A stretch of DNA of 64,000 nt from Paenibacillus sp. FSL K6-0276. Its GTDB lineage: Bacteria > Bacillota > Bacilli > Paenibacillales > Paenibacillaceae. The stretch covers positions 186,001 through 250,000 of the forward strand of contig NZ_CP150276.1 of assembly GCF_037977235.1 (NCBI RefSeq), read 5' to 3'. Shown here in pieces: positions 48,869-57,988 of the stretch. Every line of letters starts with the position of its first letter. The stretch's first letter is position 1. Made by a program: the position numbers and the translations under genes. Below the pieces are notes generated by a model, which searched no databases, was not told where the DNA came from, and worked only from the letters and a program-made list of their open reading frames with translations.

Positions 48869-49726
48869 ATGGAAAGCGGAGATTTAAGAATATTTCAAGC
48901 TGTAGCTCGAGCGGGTAGCATAACCAAGGCTGCGCAAATGTTGAATTATGTACAGTCTAATGTGACGACTCGAATTCAGTATCTTGAGGCGCAGTTGAAA
49001 ACAACCCTTTTTCGGAGATCCAATCGAGGAATGACGCTAACTTCGGCTGGCGAGAATTTACTGGAATATGCGGATAAAATACTGACTCTGTTGGACGAGG
49101 CTGTGAAAACTACACAATACTCGGATCATCCTGCAGGGCCTCTTCGGATAGGCTCCATTGAAGCGACAGCAGTCATTCATCTGACTCCTTTATTGGCCGA
49201 GTATCAATCACGATATCCAGATGTTAATTTATCGCTCACTACGGGTGTGACACATGCGCTCTTACAAAAGGTGTTGGATTACGAGCTTGATGGAGCGTTC
49301 GTCTATGGTCCTGTTGACGATCCAGATATAGAATATATCGCGGCTTTTGAAGAGGAGTTGGTGTTGATCTCTGAGCCGGGAAAAAACGAAATGTGTGAGT
49401 TACTCATGAAGCCGATGTTGTTCTTTGACGTTGGATGCACGCATCGGGCAAAAGCAGAGAGTTTTCTGAGAGGCACTGGCCTGACCACTTATCAAATTAT
49501 GGAATTTGGTACATTAGCAGTTATTTTAGATGGAGTTTCTTCTGGACTCGGTGTGTCTATGCTGCCACGATCATCGATTGCCAAGGCGGAAGAAAAGGGC
49601 ATAATCGCTTCCCACCGCTTGCCTGAAGAGTACCGAGATTTGCAGGTATGGTTTGTGCATAGACATGACTCGATTTACTCAAGCGCGTTGACAAGGTTAA
49701 TACAATTAGTTGAAACTAGGCAATAA
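48869..49726 (+). CDS. LysR-family transcriptional regulator
   Basis: The 285-residue protein has an N-terminal winged HTH (LRIFQAVARAGSITKAAQML, QSNVTTRIQYLEAQL) and a periplasmic-binding-type effector domain. It is divergent from the MDR reductase gene, with 128 bases between, the classic arrangement for LysR control of its neighbour. The effector is unknown. The start has a moderate AGCAGGTGAC site. Confidence 0.9.
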   Translation: MESGDLRIFQAVARAGSITKAAQMLNYVQSNVTTRIQYLEAQLKTTLFRRSNRGMTLTSAGENLLEYADKILTLLDEAVKTTQYSDHPAGPLRIGSIEATAVIHLTPLLAEYQSRYPDVNLSLTTGVTHALLQKVLDYELDGAFVYGPVDDPDIEYIAAFEEELVLISEPGKNEMCELLMKPMLFFDVGCTHRAKAESFLRGTGLTTYQIMEFGTLAVILDGVSSGLGVSMLPRSSIAKAEEKGIIASHRLPEEYRDLQVWFVHRHDSIYSSALTRLIQLVETRQ

Positions 49727-49812
49727 TAGTTAACTGGCAACGATCGAAGCGTTGAATGTTAGTGCTAGACCATTTCATCAAACAATCTAAGAACACGCAG
49801 CAGGAGGAAATG

Positions 49813-51066
49813 ATGAATTTTATAAAAGATCAACTAGCAGGTTACGGTGTAAGCGAACAAATGACAGGTTATCTTTCGAATATAATCATGGTCTTATTTA
49901 TAGCACTACTCTCTGTACTGGCCAATTTAATAGCCAAAAAAATCGTGTTGAAGATAATTATTCATGTCATTAGTAAGGATCGGTATTCGTGGGATAACAT
50001 CGTTTTGGAGAAAAAAGTGTTTCACAAGCTGTCGCATCTCGCGCCAGCCTTTATCATCTATTATTCTGCGTCTATCTTTCCGCTATATCAGGCTTTTATT
50101 GAAAAATCCGCCTTAACTTATATGATTATCGTAACTATCACGGTGTTTGATGCACTACTTAATGCCATCGATGCTATTTATCGCTCGTTTGAGGTCTCCA
50201 AGATTAGACCGATCAAGGGGTACATTCAGGTTGCAAAGATTATTCTATTCATCATTGGCGGTATCGTGGTGATCTCGAACCTCATCGGTCAGAATCCTTT
50301 GATTATTCTCAGTGGTCTTGGTGCCTTATCGGCTGTTCTAATGCTAATCTTTAAGGACTCCATATTAGGCCTGGTGGCAGGTGTTCAATTATCATCTAAT
50401 GATATGGTGCGTGTAGGTGACTGGATCGAAATGCCTAAATATAATGCGGATGGTGATGTAATTGACATTACATTGAATACGGTAAAAGTTATGAATTTCG
50501 ATAAAACAATCACCATGATTCCTAGCTACGCCCTCATTTCAGACTCGTTCAAAAATTGGAGGGGCATGCAAGTATCTGGCGGCAGAAGGATTAAACGAAG
50601 CGTCCATATCGATACAAGCAGCATATGCTTTTGTACAAAAGAAATGATGGAGGAATTCCAGAAGATCCACTACCTTACCGATTTTATAAAGACAAGATTA
50701 AATGAAATTAACGTCTATAATATCGAACATCAAATCAATACGGAGAGTAAAGTAAACGGAAGACATCTCACGAATGTTGGTGTATTCAGAGAATATATCC
50801 ATGAATATCTGAGGAATCATCCTAGAATTCATAAGGATATGACGCTGATTGTCAGACAGTTAGCGCCAGAGGATAATGGACTGCCCTTAGAAATCTACGC
50901 GTTTAGCAATGATACTAACTGGGTGGTGTATGAATCGGTTCAGGCTGATATCTTTGATCACATTTTTGCAGTTGTACCGATATTTGGGCTTCGTGTCTTC
51001 CAAAACCCAACGGGCCATGATATCGCTCACTTAAAAGAAAGCAAAGAGTATTCGTCAGGATACTGA
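49813..51066 (+). CDS. Mechanosensitive ion channel, MscS family
   Basis: The 417-residue membrane protein has about five transmembrane segments. The MscS pore/beta region reads LIGQNPLIILSGLGALSAVL, FKDSILGLVAGVQLSSNDM, then VGDWIEMPKYNADGDVIDIT. Length and layout resemble E. coli YbdG rather than short MscS. It would open on membrane stretch during osmotic downshock. ATG 49813 (spacing 5 from AGGAGG at 49802-49807) is preferred; ATG 49810 and 49756 are in frame. Confidence 0.88.
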   Translation: MNFIKDQLAGYGVSEQMTGYLSNIIMVLFIALLSVLANLIAKKIVLKIIIHVISKDRYSWDNIVLEKKVFHKLSHLAPAFIIYYSASIFPLYQAFIEKSALTYMIIVTITVFDALLNAIDAIYRSFEVSKIRPIKGYIQVAKIILFIIGGIVVISNLIGQNPLIILSGLGALSAVLMLIFKDSILGLVAGVQLSSNDMVRVGDWIEMPKYNADGDVIDITLNTVKVMNFDKTITMIPSYALISDSFKNWRGMQVSGGRRIKRSVHIDTSSICFCTKEMMEEFQKIHYLTDFIKTRLNEINVYNIEHQINTESKVNGRHLTNVGVFREYIHEYLRNHPRIHKDMTLIVRQLAPEDNGLPLEIYAFSNDTNWVVYESVQADIFDHIFAVVPIFGLRVFQNPTGHDIAHLKESKEYSSGY

Positions 51067-51126
51067 AGATAAGATGGGAGGCCATTGAAACGATTTGCAG
51101 GAGAAGGCATTTCTAAATATCAGTAA

Positions 51127-51153
51127 AAAAGCGACCATCGTGGTCGCTTTTTT
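51127..51153 (+). terminator. Terminator of the MscS-type gene
   Basis: AAAAGCGACCA pairs with TGGTCGCTTTT, followed by T. Confidence 0.9.
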
Positions 51154-51221
51154 ACGTTTTTTGCATTTTGAAAAGGATCATAAAGCGTGCGGTTTATTGG
51201 GATTCCAAATTTGTTGACACT

Positions 51222-51398
51222 CTAATGAAAGTTCCCAGATTCATTTTCTGAGAATTTGCCATCGTTGTCATGCAGAGCTTGTTTGCGGCGATCATTACGG
51301 GCTTGCTGCTGCTGTTGGGCCTCCAGGCTGTTTACGGGTGTGGCTTCCAGTTCTTTTACCGTGTTGATTAGATTCTTGTCTGGTTGATTTGTGCTCAA
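51222..51398 (-). CDS. Small hydrophilic protein, unknown
   Basis: This 58-residue protein starts at TTG 51398 behind GGGAGGAGC on the minus strand (STNQPDKNLINTVKELEATP, then a run of five Gln and ARNDRRKQALHDNDGK). It is very polar, with no membrane segment. The good ribosome site and coding character support a real gene. I do not recognise the family. Confidence 0.6.
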   Translation of the reverse strand: MSTNQPDKNLINTVKELEATPVNSLEAQQQQQARNDRRKQALHDNDGKFSENESGNFH

Positions 51399-51563
51399 TT
51401 GAAAGCTCCTCCCTTGATTATCTAATGGTTGTGAATTTTATTATGTGCTGGCTACTGTGTGGCTATTCGTGTTGTATTTTCACAAGAGCCTAGGATACAT
51501 TGCTGAGAGTACGGGTGTATCAATGTTTTGTCCTATAATCATTAACTCAGAATACTGTTAGAT

Positions 51564-51700
51564 GTGAAAAATATGAGTTCCGGAAAAGCTGCTCTAGTCG
51601 GACTTAGTGAGTCTGCAGAATTCTTTGTTACCTTCCACCATAACTGGTTCGATCATTCGGACTCCCGTCATCCGCGGATCAGAGTGGCCAGGGGCTCGAC
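51564..51700 (+). pseudogene. Pectate lyase (PL1) fragment
   Basis: The frame reads SSGKAALVGLSESAEFFVTF, then HHNWFDHSDSRHPRIRVA, the conserved strand-and-loop region of polysaccharide lyase family 1 pectate lyases, including the RHPRIR basic motif near the active site. Everything else of the enzyme is missing, and the frame then runs into a terminator. It is a relic. Confidence 0.6.
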
Positions 51701-51712
51701 TCACCTTTTAAA

Positions 51713-51767
51713 AGAAGAATCAAACCGTGAGCATCTTTTCGATGGTCCACGCGTTTGATTCTTTTTT
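51713..51767 (+). terminator. Terminator hairpin
   Basis: AAGAATCAAAC pairs with GTTTGATTCTT, separated by a secondary GATCTT-type pairing, with T7 following. Confidence 0.75.
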
Positions 51768-51935
51768 TATTACAATCTTGCGGAACATGGATGGAATGAC
51801 TTCCAGTTACTATAGCCGTTATTTTAATTGTTATATCCTGGCGAGGTTTTTAATCCATAAAATGTAAAAATGTCACATGATAATTTGATGACTGCTGTCA
51901 CTATTTATCTCAATTTAAAAGAATTACAATATAGG

Positions 51936-52028
51936 ATGGTCCTGAAGCTTGCCGGCATGGAAACAACGATAGATGATCGTGAAGCCGCCCAGCAGCTTAG
52001 CGCATTCAAAGACAATCGGATAGATTAA
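51936..52028 (+). pseudogene. S-layer-homology (SLH) domain fragment
   Basis: MVLKLAGMETTIDDREAAQQ, then LSAFKDNRID and TAA. The pattern (MxxKLAG, AAQQLSAFKDxxxI) is the middle of an SLH wall-anchoring domain. It is too short to be a gene and has no ribosome site. Confidence 0.45.
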
Positions 52029-52095
52029 GCTGAAAATGCAATTATGAAATCGATTCAATCATTAAAAAATTTATTACTCACACTGGAGGCAGCTA

Positions 52096-52785
52096 TTGAA
52101 GATGAACCCACAACTGTTACGAGATTTCCCGTTCTTCGAACATCTGGACGATGAATATTTAGCTGAAATTGCCAAGTTATGTAGTGAGCGTATTTATATA
52201 AAAGGAGAGTCCATCTTTTTTGAAGGTGAAGAGGGAGAGGAACTCTATCTGGTTATATCTGGAGTTGTTCAAATCTATCAAGATAACCACTCTAGGGATG
52301 TAATCCTTTCTATTTTTAGAGAAGGTGATTTCTTTGGAGAGATGGCTTTGTTGCAAAATGAAAGAGCACGCTCTGCTTCTGCAAGGACCATTGAGAAGTC
52401 CACCTTATGTATTCTGAAAAAACGCGATTTCATTCCCTTATTAAAAAGTAATCCGGAAATACTGATTGGCATTTTGGAAACAGCCTTAGATCGTCTACGT
52501 GATGCCAATAAATTAATAACGGACTTGACCGTTCTCGATGTGCGTACGCGTATTGCTCGCGTGTTGTTACGTCTAACAGAACAGCATGGAGTGTCCTCTG
52601 ATGAAGGCGTTTTAATCGATTTGAAACTAACGCATCAACACCTGGCAGATATGACAGGAACGGCGCGCGAGACCGTGACAAAATCATTGCTTGAATTACA
52701 GAATGAGCAGTTGATACGTATTGATCAGAGGAAAATACTCGTGTGTAACATAGATAGACTTAGAAATATACTTGACGTAATTTGA
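52096..52785 (+). CDS. Crp/Fnr-family transcriptional regulator
   Basis: This 229-residue protein has a cyclic-nucleotide-binding-type beta roll (about 12-125) with the phosphate-cassette-like segment FGEMALLQNERARSASA, a dimer helix and a C-terminal winged HTH (LTHQHLADMTGTARETVTKS). There are no Cys pairs for an iron-sulfur cluster, so it is not Fnr itself. The effector is unknown. The FGEMALL-NERARSASA cassette is unusually close to cAMP-type sites. The start is TTG 52096 after TGGAGGCAG (ATG 52102 possible). It heads a set with the coiled-coil-like and cNMP-PrsW genes, which begin 143 bases downstream. Confidence 0.88.
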   Translation: MKMNPQLLRDFPFFEHLDDEYLAEIAKLCSERIYIKGESIFFEGEEGEELYLVISGVVQIYQDNHSRDVILSIFREGDFFGEMALLQNERARSASARTIEKSTLCILKKRDFIPLLKSNPEILIGILETALDRLRDANKLITDLTVLDVRTRIARVLLRLTEQHGVSSDEGVLIDLKLTHQHLADMTGTARETVTKSLLELQNEQLIRIDQRKILVCNIDRLRNILDVI

Positions 52786-52928
52786 GTTCGAATATTTGGA
52801 AATTGTAATTGGGGTTACAGACCATTAATCACCCTAAATGATATAACAATATTAACAAAGAAAGCGCATATTTGGATTTATTAATCGTAACGACACAATA
52901 TCATCAATAAATGAAAAGAGGGAATGGA

Positions 52929-53552
52929 ATGAGTGTAAAAAAATTGGTTTTATCTATGTCAGGTACTTTTGTACTGGGGATCATTGTAGGCGGGGCCTTG
53001 TTATATAACAATTCGGTTTATAACTCTGTTAAGGATGCGCTGAATGGAAATGCCACGCAAAATTCAGTAGGTAGCGTTAATATGGGTGGTATGACACAGG
53101 TTAACATTCAGGGTATGGATCTTGAAACAGCAATGATGGCTGTACAGAGTAGTCGTTCAAGTATGTTAGATGATCAGCTGAAAAATCAAATCACAGCCGT
53201 ACAAGCCCAGAATGATAAAATCTCAAAACTGAATCAATTGTTGGGAGTTATCAATGAAGAGCTAGGGAAGCTTCCTTCAGGTGCTGAGGCTGACGCTGCT
53301 GTGAAGCTGGCAGATGACAAGGGCGCCATGTTTACTGCTATGAGTATGGCTATACCGCAAACAAAAGGGGAACTTGAGAATCTGTTGGGGCAAATCAAGT
53401 CAGAGATTGATAGTGCAAGCAATAGTCAGCAAATGGACATGCTGCGCTTACAAAGTTTATCGAATAAACGTAACGAAGCCTTCGATACAATGACAAATTT
53501 TATTAAAAAAATGGATGATTCCAGAAGTAGTGTTATAGGAAATATGCGGTGA
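52929..53552 (+). CDS. Membrane-anchored, helical protein of unknown function
   Basis: The 207-residue protein has one N-terminal transmembrane segment (about 8-28, LVLSMSGTFVLGIIVGGALL) followed by a low-complexity linker and a long helical, coiled-coil-like part (about 65-200; heptad-like VQAQNDKISKLNQLLGVINE). It probably faces the outside. ATG 52929 with AGAGGGAATGG is chosen; ATG 52911 is in frame. Its stop is 13 bases before the cNMP-PrsW gene. It is a candidate substrate or partner of that protease, by position only. Confidence 0.65.
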   Translation: MSVKKLVLSMSGTFVLGIIVGGALLYNNSVYNSVKDALNGNATQNSVGSVNMGGMTQVNIQGMDLETAMMAVQSSRSSMLDDQLKNQITAVQAQNDKISKLNQLLGVINEELGKLPSGAEADAAVKLADDKGAMFTAMSMAIPQTKGELENLLGQIKSEIDSASNSQQMDMLRLQSLSNKRNEAFDTMTNFIKKMDDSRSSVIGNMR

Positions 53553-53565
53553 TGAGTTAAAAACT

Positions 53566-55386
53566 ATGATACCCAATGTTGCAGTCGATTTTCTGCGTAA
53601 TCATCCGTTGTTACGAGGCATTCCTGATGCTGAGCTACGAAATGTAATTAACGCTATAAAACTTGTGTCTTTAGAGGATGGACAGCGACTTCTTATGGAA
53701 GAGTCCACCTCTAAGGACTGTTTCATTATATGGCAAGGGAAAGTGCAGGTCACCTCGGTTAACTTAGTTGGGAAGGCACTGCTCTTGGCTGAACTTGGAC
53801 CGGGAGAGTTAGTCGGAGAGATCGGTCTTATTCGGAACGTACAAAGATCAGCTAGTGTTACGGCAATTGGGCCAGTAAAAGCGTTGCGTTTAGACCGTCC
53901 GTCGTTCGAATATTTGGCGAACCTGAGTCCGTTATTTTACGAGAGTGTGCTTGTGAACATACGGATCCGAATGATCCATAGTATGCTTCGCAAAGCGACA
54001 ATCTGGTCGGTCATCCCTGATGCTGAACTTCGGGGACTTGCAGAGATTACAACGATCAAGAAAATAACGAAGGGCGAAGAGATTATCGTGGAAGGTGCGG
54101 TAATGGATCAATTTCACATGATTAGTAGCGGGAGTATCGAACTTCGCGGTCAAAAGCGGCGTAAGACTGTTCTTCGAGAAGGGGATTTTTATGGAGAGAC
54201 AGAGTTACTAACAGACACGGCTTCCTCGCACACGTTGATCGCGGTAGAAGATAGTGAATTACTGATCATGGGCAAGTTAGAATTCTTAACTATACTCGAC
54301 TATTACGCTCCGGTTCGTCAACAGCTCATTGAGTTTCTAAATTTACGAACACCCCATCTGATGGAGAAAGTTACAATTGCTTTCGGCGAGGAGTCAGTTG
54401 CCCGGGATAATGAATCGGTACCTAAAGCCAAAGACAAGTGGATGGAGCAATTACTGTGGCTGGTAGGTGGATTCCTTGTCTTATCCTTCTTGGCACTATT
54501 CCTTCATAGCCAATGGTGGAAGATCTCCGCCTTAATTGTTGGAGGAGTGGTGGGTCCTGTAGCATTCGTAGCTTTTGTGAGAAGTCAGCAGTTAATAGGC
54601 TTTCGTCAGATGAGGCTTGGTTTAGTTTTTGTGTCTACCGCGATTGTTGCTATCCCGCTGGCTTGGTATTTAGAGCGGATTTGGCTTTTTGAAGTAAAAG
54701 AAAATTCCTTTGACTTTTCGCAGCTTTACGTACCTTTGTCTGTAGCTCTAATAGAAGAAACTGCTAAATTATTAATCTGTGTGATGCTCCTTCGAATGCG
54801 AAAAATTCAGTTTCTGATGGATGCAGTGGTGTTTGGTGCCGCAGCAGGAATGGGCTTCGCTGCAGTGGAAAGTATTATTTATGGATGGGTGCATATAGAC
54901 GAGGCCTCTTCACTTGGGATGCTCGCAGTTCTATGGATTAGAGCCTTATTATCGCCCTTTGGTCATGGAACGTGGACTGCGATTGCAACTGTGGGGATAT
55001 GGTATGCAAGTAGCATACATAAGGACTCGAACCTGGGGAACGGCAATTCATGGACAAGATGGCGACGTGCAATTGGGATGTTCTTGGCAGCAGTTGTGAT
55101 GCATGCACTATGGAATTATCACTTTGAATCGGGTCTGATTAAGGCGGGTGCTATGACCGTAGTCGGGTTTATGGGCCTCTATTTATTGTTCTCACTCATT
55201 CGCAGGGGGAGAAGAGAGGAGTTCCATGCATTGAATCTGCTAAATCCAACCACGCATGAGGCAATAAGGCATGACGATCAAGTGAAGCCTATGACGCAGG
55301 AGCTTTATTGTGAAGGCTGCGGGTCAATGTCTCCTCAGGGTACACGCTACTGTGCACGCTGTGGCCAGGCATTAAGGATTAAATGA
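53566..55386 (+). CDS. Fusion of two cNMP-binding-type domains, PrsW-type intramembrane protease and zinc ribbon
   Basis: The 606-residue protein has cNMP-type domain 1 (about 13-125; GELVGEIGLIRNVQRSASV), domain 2 (about 138-250; GDFYGETELLTDTASSH), a linker, then about eight transmembrane segments from residue 295. These carry the PrsW signature: EETAK with Glu397-Glu398 and Lys401, FGAAAGMGFAAVES with Glu435, His467 in HGTWTA, and His513 in HALWN. The C terminus has a double CxxC zinc ribbon (Cys582, 585, 596, 599). PrsW proteases cut anti-sigma factors such as RsiW. The cytoplasmic sensors suggest ligand-gated proteolysis. The start ATG has only a weak site (GATGAG). Confidence 0.85.
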   Translation: MIPNVAVDFLRNHPLLRGIPDAELRNVINAIKLVSLEDGQRLLMEESTSKDCFIIWQGKVQVTSVNLVGKALLLAELGPGELVGEIGLIRNVQRSASVTAIGPVKALRLDRPSFEYLANLSPLFYESVLVNIRIRMIHSMLRKATIWSVIPDAELRGLAEITTIKKITKGEEIIVEGAVMDQFHMISSGSIELRGQKRRKTVLREGDFYGETELLTDTASSHTLIAVEDSELLIMGKLEFLTILDYYAPVRQQLIEFLNLRTPHLMEKVTIAFGEESVARDNESVPKAKDKWMEQLLWLVGGFLVLSFLALFLHSQWWKISALIVGGVVGPVAFVAFVRSQQLIGFRQMRLGLVFVSTAIVAIPLAWYLERIWLFEVKENSFDFSQLYVPLSVALIEETAKLLICVMLLRMRKIQFLMDAVVFGAAAGMGFAAVESIIYGWVHIDEASSLGMLAVLWIRALLSPFGHGTWTAIATVGIWYASSIHKDSNLGNGNSWTRWRRAIGMFLAAVVMHALWNYHFESGLIKAGAMTVVGFMGLYLLFSLIRRGRREEFHALNLLNPTTHEAIRHDDQVKPMTQELYCEGCGSMSPQGTRYCARCGQALRIK

Positions 55387-55408
55387 TAGTTAACTCTAAC
55401 GTAGAGCC

Positions 55409-55442
55409 AAAAGCTCCATTCCTAGTGGAACGGAGCTTTTTT
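55409..55442. terminator. Convergent terminator after the cNMP-PrsW gene
   Basis: AAAAGCTCCATTCC pairs with GGAACGGAGCTTTT, with a T run on the plus and an A run on the minus side. Confidence 0.85.
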
Positions 55443-55452
55443 GCGTGCTCAT

Positions 55453-55785
55453 TTAGAAACATGTAAAGGATTGGATGGACTGCAAGCTCAATCCAGTATA
55501 CATCCAAAACCTTCCGTTCCACTGAAACCCTGCAACCGAGGTGCGCCCTACGAAAACCGGGTAAAACCAGAATTGATTTCTATTCACGAGCCAAACGTAC
55601 GTATTCCGAAACAAACAACCAGCAATTGCTCCCGGGTCGACAGCAAAGGGCGAAACCGCAGGTTGCTGAGGAATGAATCCCGGGGGAGGTGAGCTGGGTG
55701 CCGTGAGTCCTGGTTGCCCCGGTTGCCCAGGTTGCCCTGGGAAACCTGGGAATCCTGAGGGGATTGGAGGTGGTAAAAATGACAT
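55453..55785 (-). CDS. Short collagen-like protein with C-terminal aromatic domain
   Basis: The 110-residue protein has a Pro/Gly-rich N-terminal part with five Gly-Xaa-Pro triplets (GFPGFPGQPGQPGQPG), a Pro-rich linker, and a conserved-looking C-terminal domain (CLFRNTYVWLV, NQFWFYPVFVGRTSVAGFQW, SLQSIQSFTCF). Start ATG follows AAGGAGTGACAAG. Similar small proteins occur in Bacillales and may be spore or surface proteins. A prolyl 4-hydroxylase gene lies 1.4 kb away. Confidence 0.75.
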   Translation of the reverse strand: MSFLPPPIPSGFPGFPGQPGQPGQPGLTAPSSPPPGFIPQQPAVSPFAVDPGAIAGCLFRNTYVWLVNRNQFWFYPVFVGRTSVAGFQWNGRFWMYTGLSLQSIQSFTCF

Positions 55786-55934
55786 GATCTTGTCACTCCT
55801 TAATGGATAGGCTAAAACATTGTATGTAGGAGCGGAGATAAGTGAATGGGCGTATCGAATATTTTCTTAATGCGTTTCGCGGGGGATAAAATGTTTCTTG
55901 GATTATGCATTAAGGCTCCCGAGGAGCCTTGATT

Positions 55935-56025
55935 CTTTCTATTTTAGCAAAGGAGATTTCTTTGGAGAGATGGATTTGCTGCAAAATGAAAGAGTGCGCT
56001 CTGCTTCCGCGAGGACTATTGCCGA
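55935..56025 (+). pseudogene. Duplicated fragment of a Crp/Fnr-type cNMP domain
   Basis: GDFFGEMDLLQNERVRSASA repeats residues of the intact regulator at 52096-52785 nearly exactly at protein and DNA level, flanked by unrelated sequence. It is a relic of a second copy. The remaining 390 bases between 55786 and 56173 hold nothing else recognisable. Confidence 0.7.
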
Positions 56026-56156
56026 TTTCAGGTGTAGAAATATTAGGGTTTTTGTTCATTTTAATAAGAGTTATGCTATCTACGTATCAACGAAAAATGT
56101 GATATAAGCGAACGATGGGCTGATTTTTTAGTGAATCTTCGTTGGGACAAGCATTC

Positions 56157-56170
56157 GCCTCGGCTCCATA
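56157..56170 (+). repeat. Scar repeat copy F (core only)
   Basis: CGCCTCGGCTCCAT carries the ssrA 3' core and abuts the truncated 3' end of the adenosine deaminase gene. Confidence 0.55.
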
Positions 56171-56173
56171 TGG

Positions 56174-57129
56174 TCAAGTCGCATAGCTTAACCCGTGCAG
56201 ACGAATATCGTTTAATTCTTCTGTTGTAAAATTGCCACTCTTATATAAGTGTATATATTCTAGACTGACAGATGAATCAAATATCAACAAATCATCTGTG
56301 TTTATCGTTACCTTTACTCCGTGATCTATTAATGTCCTTAACTGCGGAAAAGAATAATCTTGTATTCTTCCTAGCATCAGATTGCTGGTAGGACATATAT
56401 GTAACGTGATGTTTTTTTCATTTAACATTGCCATAAGTTCAGGACTTTCAGATGCTGATATGCCATGCTGAATGTCTTGCACCTCTAATTCCACCAATGC
56501 TCTAATAATATTCTGATATTCTGTAAATTCCCCAATATGCGTTTTTGTATTCATTCCTTGTGTTTTGCATGTTCTAAACAAATCACTAAACTGGGAAGAG
56601 GGCAGTTTTTCATCTCCAATTAGATCAATGGATTTGAAATATTTCATCTTCAGCATTTTAATACGGTGTCGATTTGATGTTGATTCAATTCTAGATTTTC
56701 ACTTCTGTATATAGATATTTCAGGAATAAATGTGATATTGGGTGTGATGGAGCTCCTGTAAAACTCAATAGTATCGATGAATTGCTCCATGCTGTTATCA
56801 AAATATTGTATATCACCAGGACCAATACTCAGACAATAAACGAGAAGATTTTCTCTCTTAGCTTCTTCAAATGCACTCCTAATTTTCATCTCAAAGGTTT
56901 CTTTTGTGGGCGTCAACCATTGGATATTAGACCTGTACCAGCTATCCATCTCAGCTAATGTGCTCACCTTTTGAAAAGGGGGAATGCTTACGTCTAACCA
57001 TTTTTCTAAATCGTGCTTGTTTGCACCTCTCGATTGATGATTATGTAAGTCGGATTTTGGTATTTTCTTCAATTCATCTAATCGATTCTCTTGCAAGGCT
57101 TTAATAAATCTTTGAGATTCGATATCCAT
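56174..57129 (-). pseudogene. Adenosine deaminase-like protein, frameshifted and 3' truncated
   Basis: The two minus frames together make an adenosine-deaminase-fold enzyme: metal His pair in SDLHNHQSRGA, KTHIGE with the catalytic His-Gly-Glu, QHGISAS, and INTDD with metal Asp. The frame breaks at about 56650, where an A4 run would need A5 to join TVLK to MLKMKYF, so a one-base deletion (or sequencing error) splits it. The C terminus stops abruptly at scar F, short of the family end. ATG 57129 follows GGGAGGTCAAC. Confidence 0.75.
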
Positions 57130-57230
57130 TGTTGACCTCCCTAACATGTTCTGAAGTTAATTGAGCGAAAAAAACCATTTTATGGTATGTTTTTGTGTGA
57201 TGGATGTTATAACTTGGGAGCTGTATAAGG

Positions 57231-57878
57231 ATGATAGGGAATACGACAGACAAAGAACGGACGATATTTGATCATGTCGGAAATACGATCAAGACAGAAG
57301 ATCGAGAGATTCGAATTCTTGCCAAGTATGAGGAACCGCTGGTTGTCTTACTAGGAAATGTGCTTAGCGATGAGGAATGCAATGAGCTAATTGAATATTC
57401 TAGGGAACGATTGCAACGTTCAAGAATAGGCGAAGACCGTGCGGTCAATCAAATTAGAACGAGTAGTGGTGTGTTCTGTGAGGAAAACGCCACGGTTACA
57501 AGAATCGAGAAACGATTCTCTCAAATTATGAATATTCCTATCGAGCATGGTGATGGCTTGCAAGTTCTGCTGTATATCCCTGGTCAAGAGTATCTACCCC
57601 ATCATGATTTCTTCACACAAACGAGTCGAGCAAGTAGCAATAATCGAATTAGTACGCTTGTGATGTATTTAAATGATGTAGAGGAAGGCGGAGAAACAGC
57701 GTTCCCTATGCTTAATTTATCAGTGTATCCTAACAAAGGTATGGCGGTCTACTTCGAATATTTTTACGATAATCATGAATTAAACGAGTTTACCTTGCAT
57801 GCAGGTACACCAGTAATCAAAGGCGAAAAGTGGGTTGCAACGATGTGGATGAGAAGACAAGCCCTTCGCTCATCTTAG
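57231..57878 (+). CDS. Prolyl 4-hydroxylase-like 2OG-Fe(II) oxygenase
   Basis: The 215-residue protein has the double-stranded beta-helix of P4H enzymes: iron ligands His124 and Asp126 (PHHDFF) and His190 (TLHAGTPVIKGEKW), with Lys200 positioned to bind 2-oxoglutarate. Bacillus homologues hydroxylate proline in collagen-like or other Pro-rich proteins. The nearby collagen-like protein (55453-55785) is a possible substrate. Start ATG 57231; the ribosome site is weak (TTGGGAGC). Confidence 0.88.
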   Translation: MIGNTTDKERTIFDHVGNTIKTEDREIRILAKYEEPLVVLLGNVLSDEECNELIEYSRERLQRSRIGEDRAVNQIRTSSGVFCEENATVTRIEKRFSQIMNIPIEHGDGLQVLLYIPGQEYLPHHDFFTQTSRASSNNRISTLVMYLNDVEEGGETAFPMLNLSVYPNKGMAVYFEYFYDNHELNEFTLHAGTPVIKGEKWVATMWMRRQALRSS

Positions 57879-57988
57879 ATGTATGAACATGTACTTAGTG
57901 ATTACATTAAGTAGATGAACTAAAGGATTGTATTTTTTTGGCTCTCACTTACTATAATCGAAAACACATCTCCATATGGAATAAAGCG

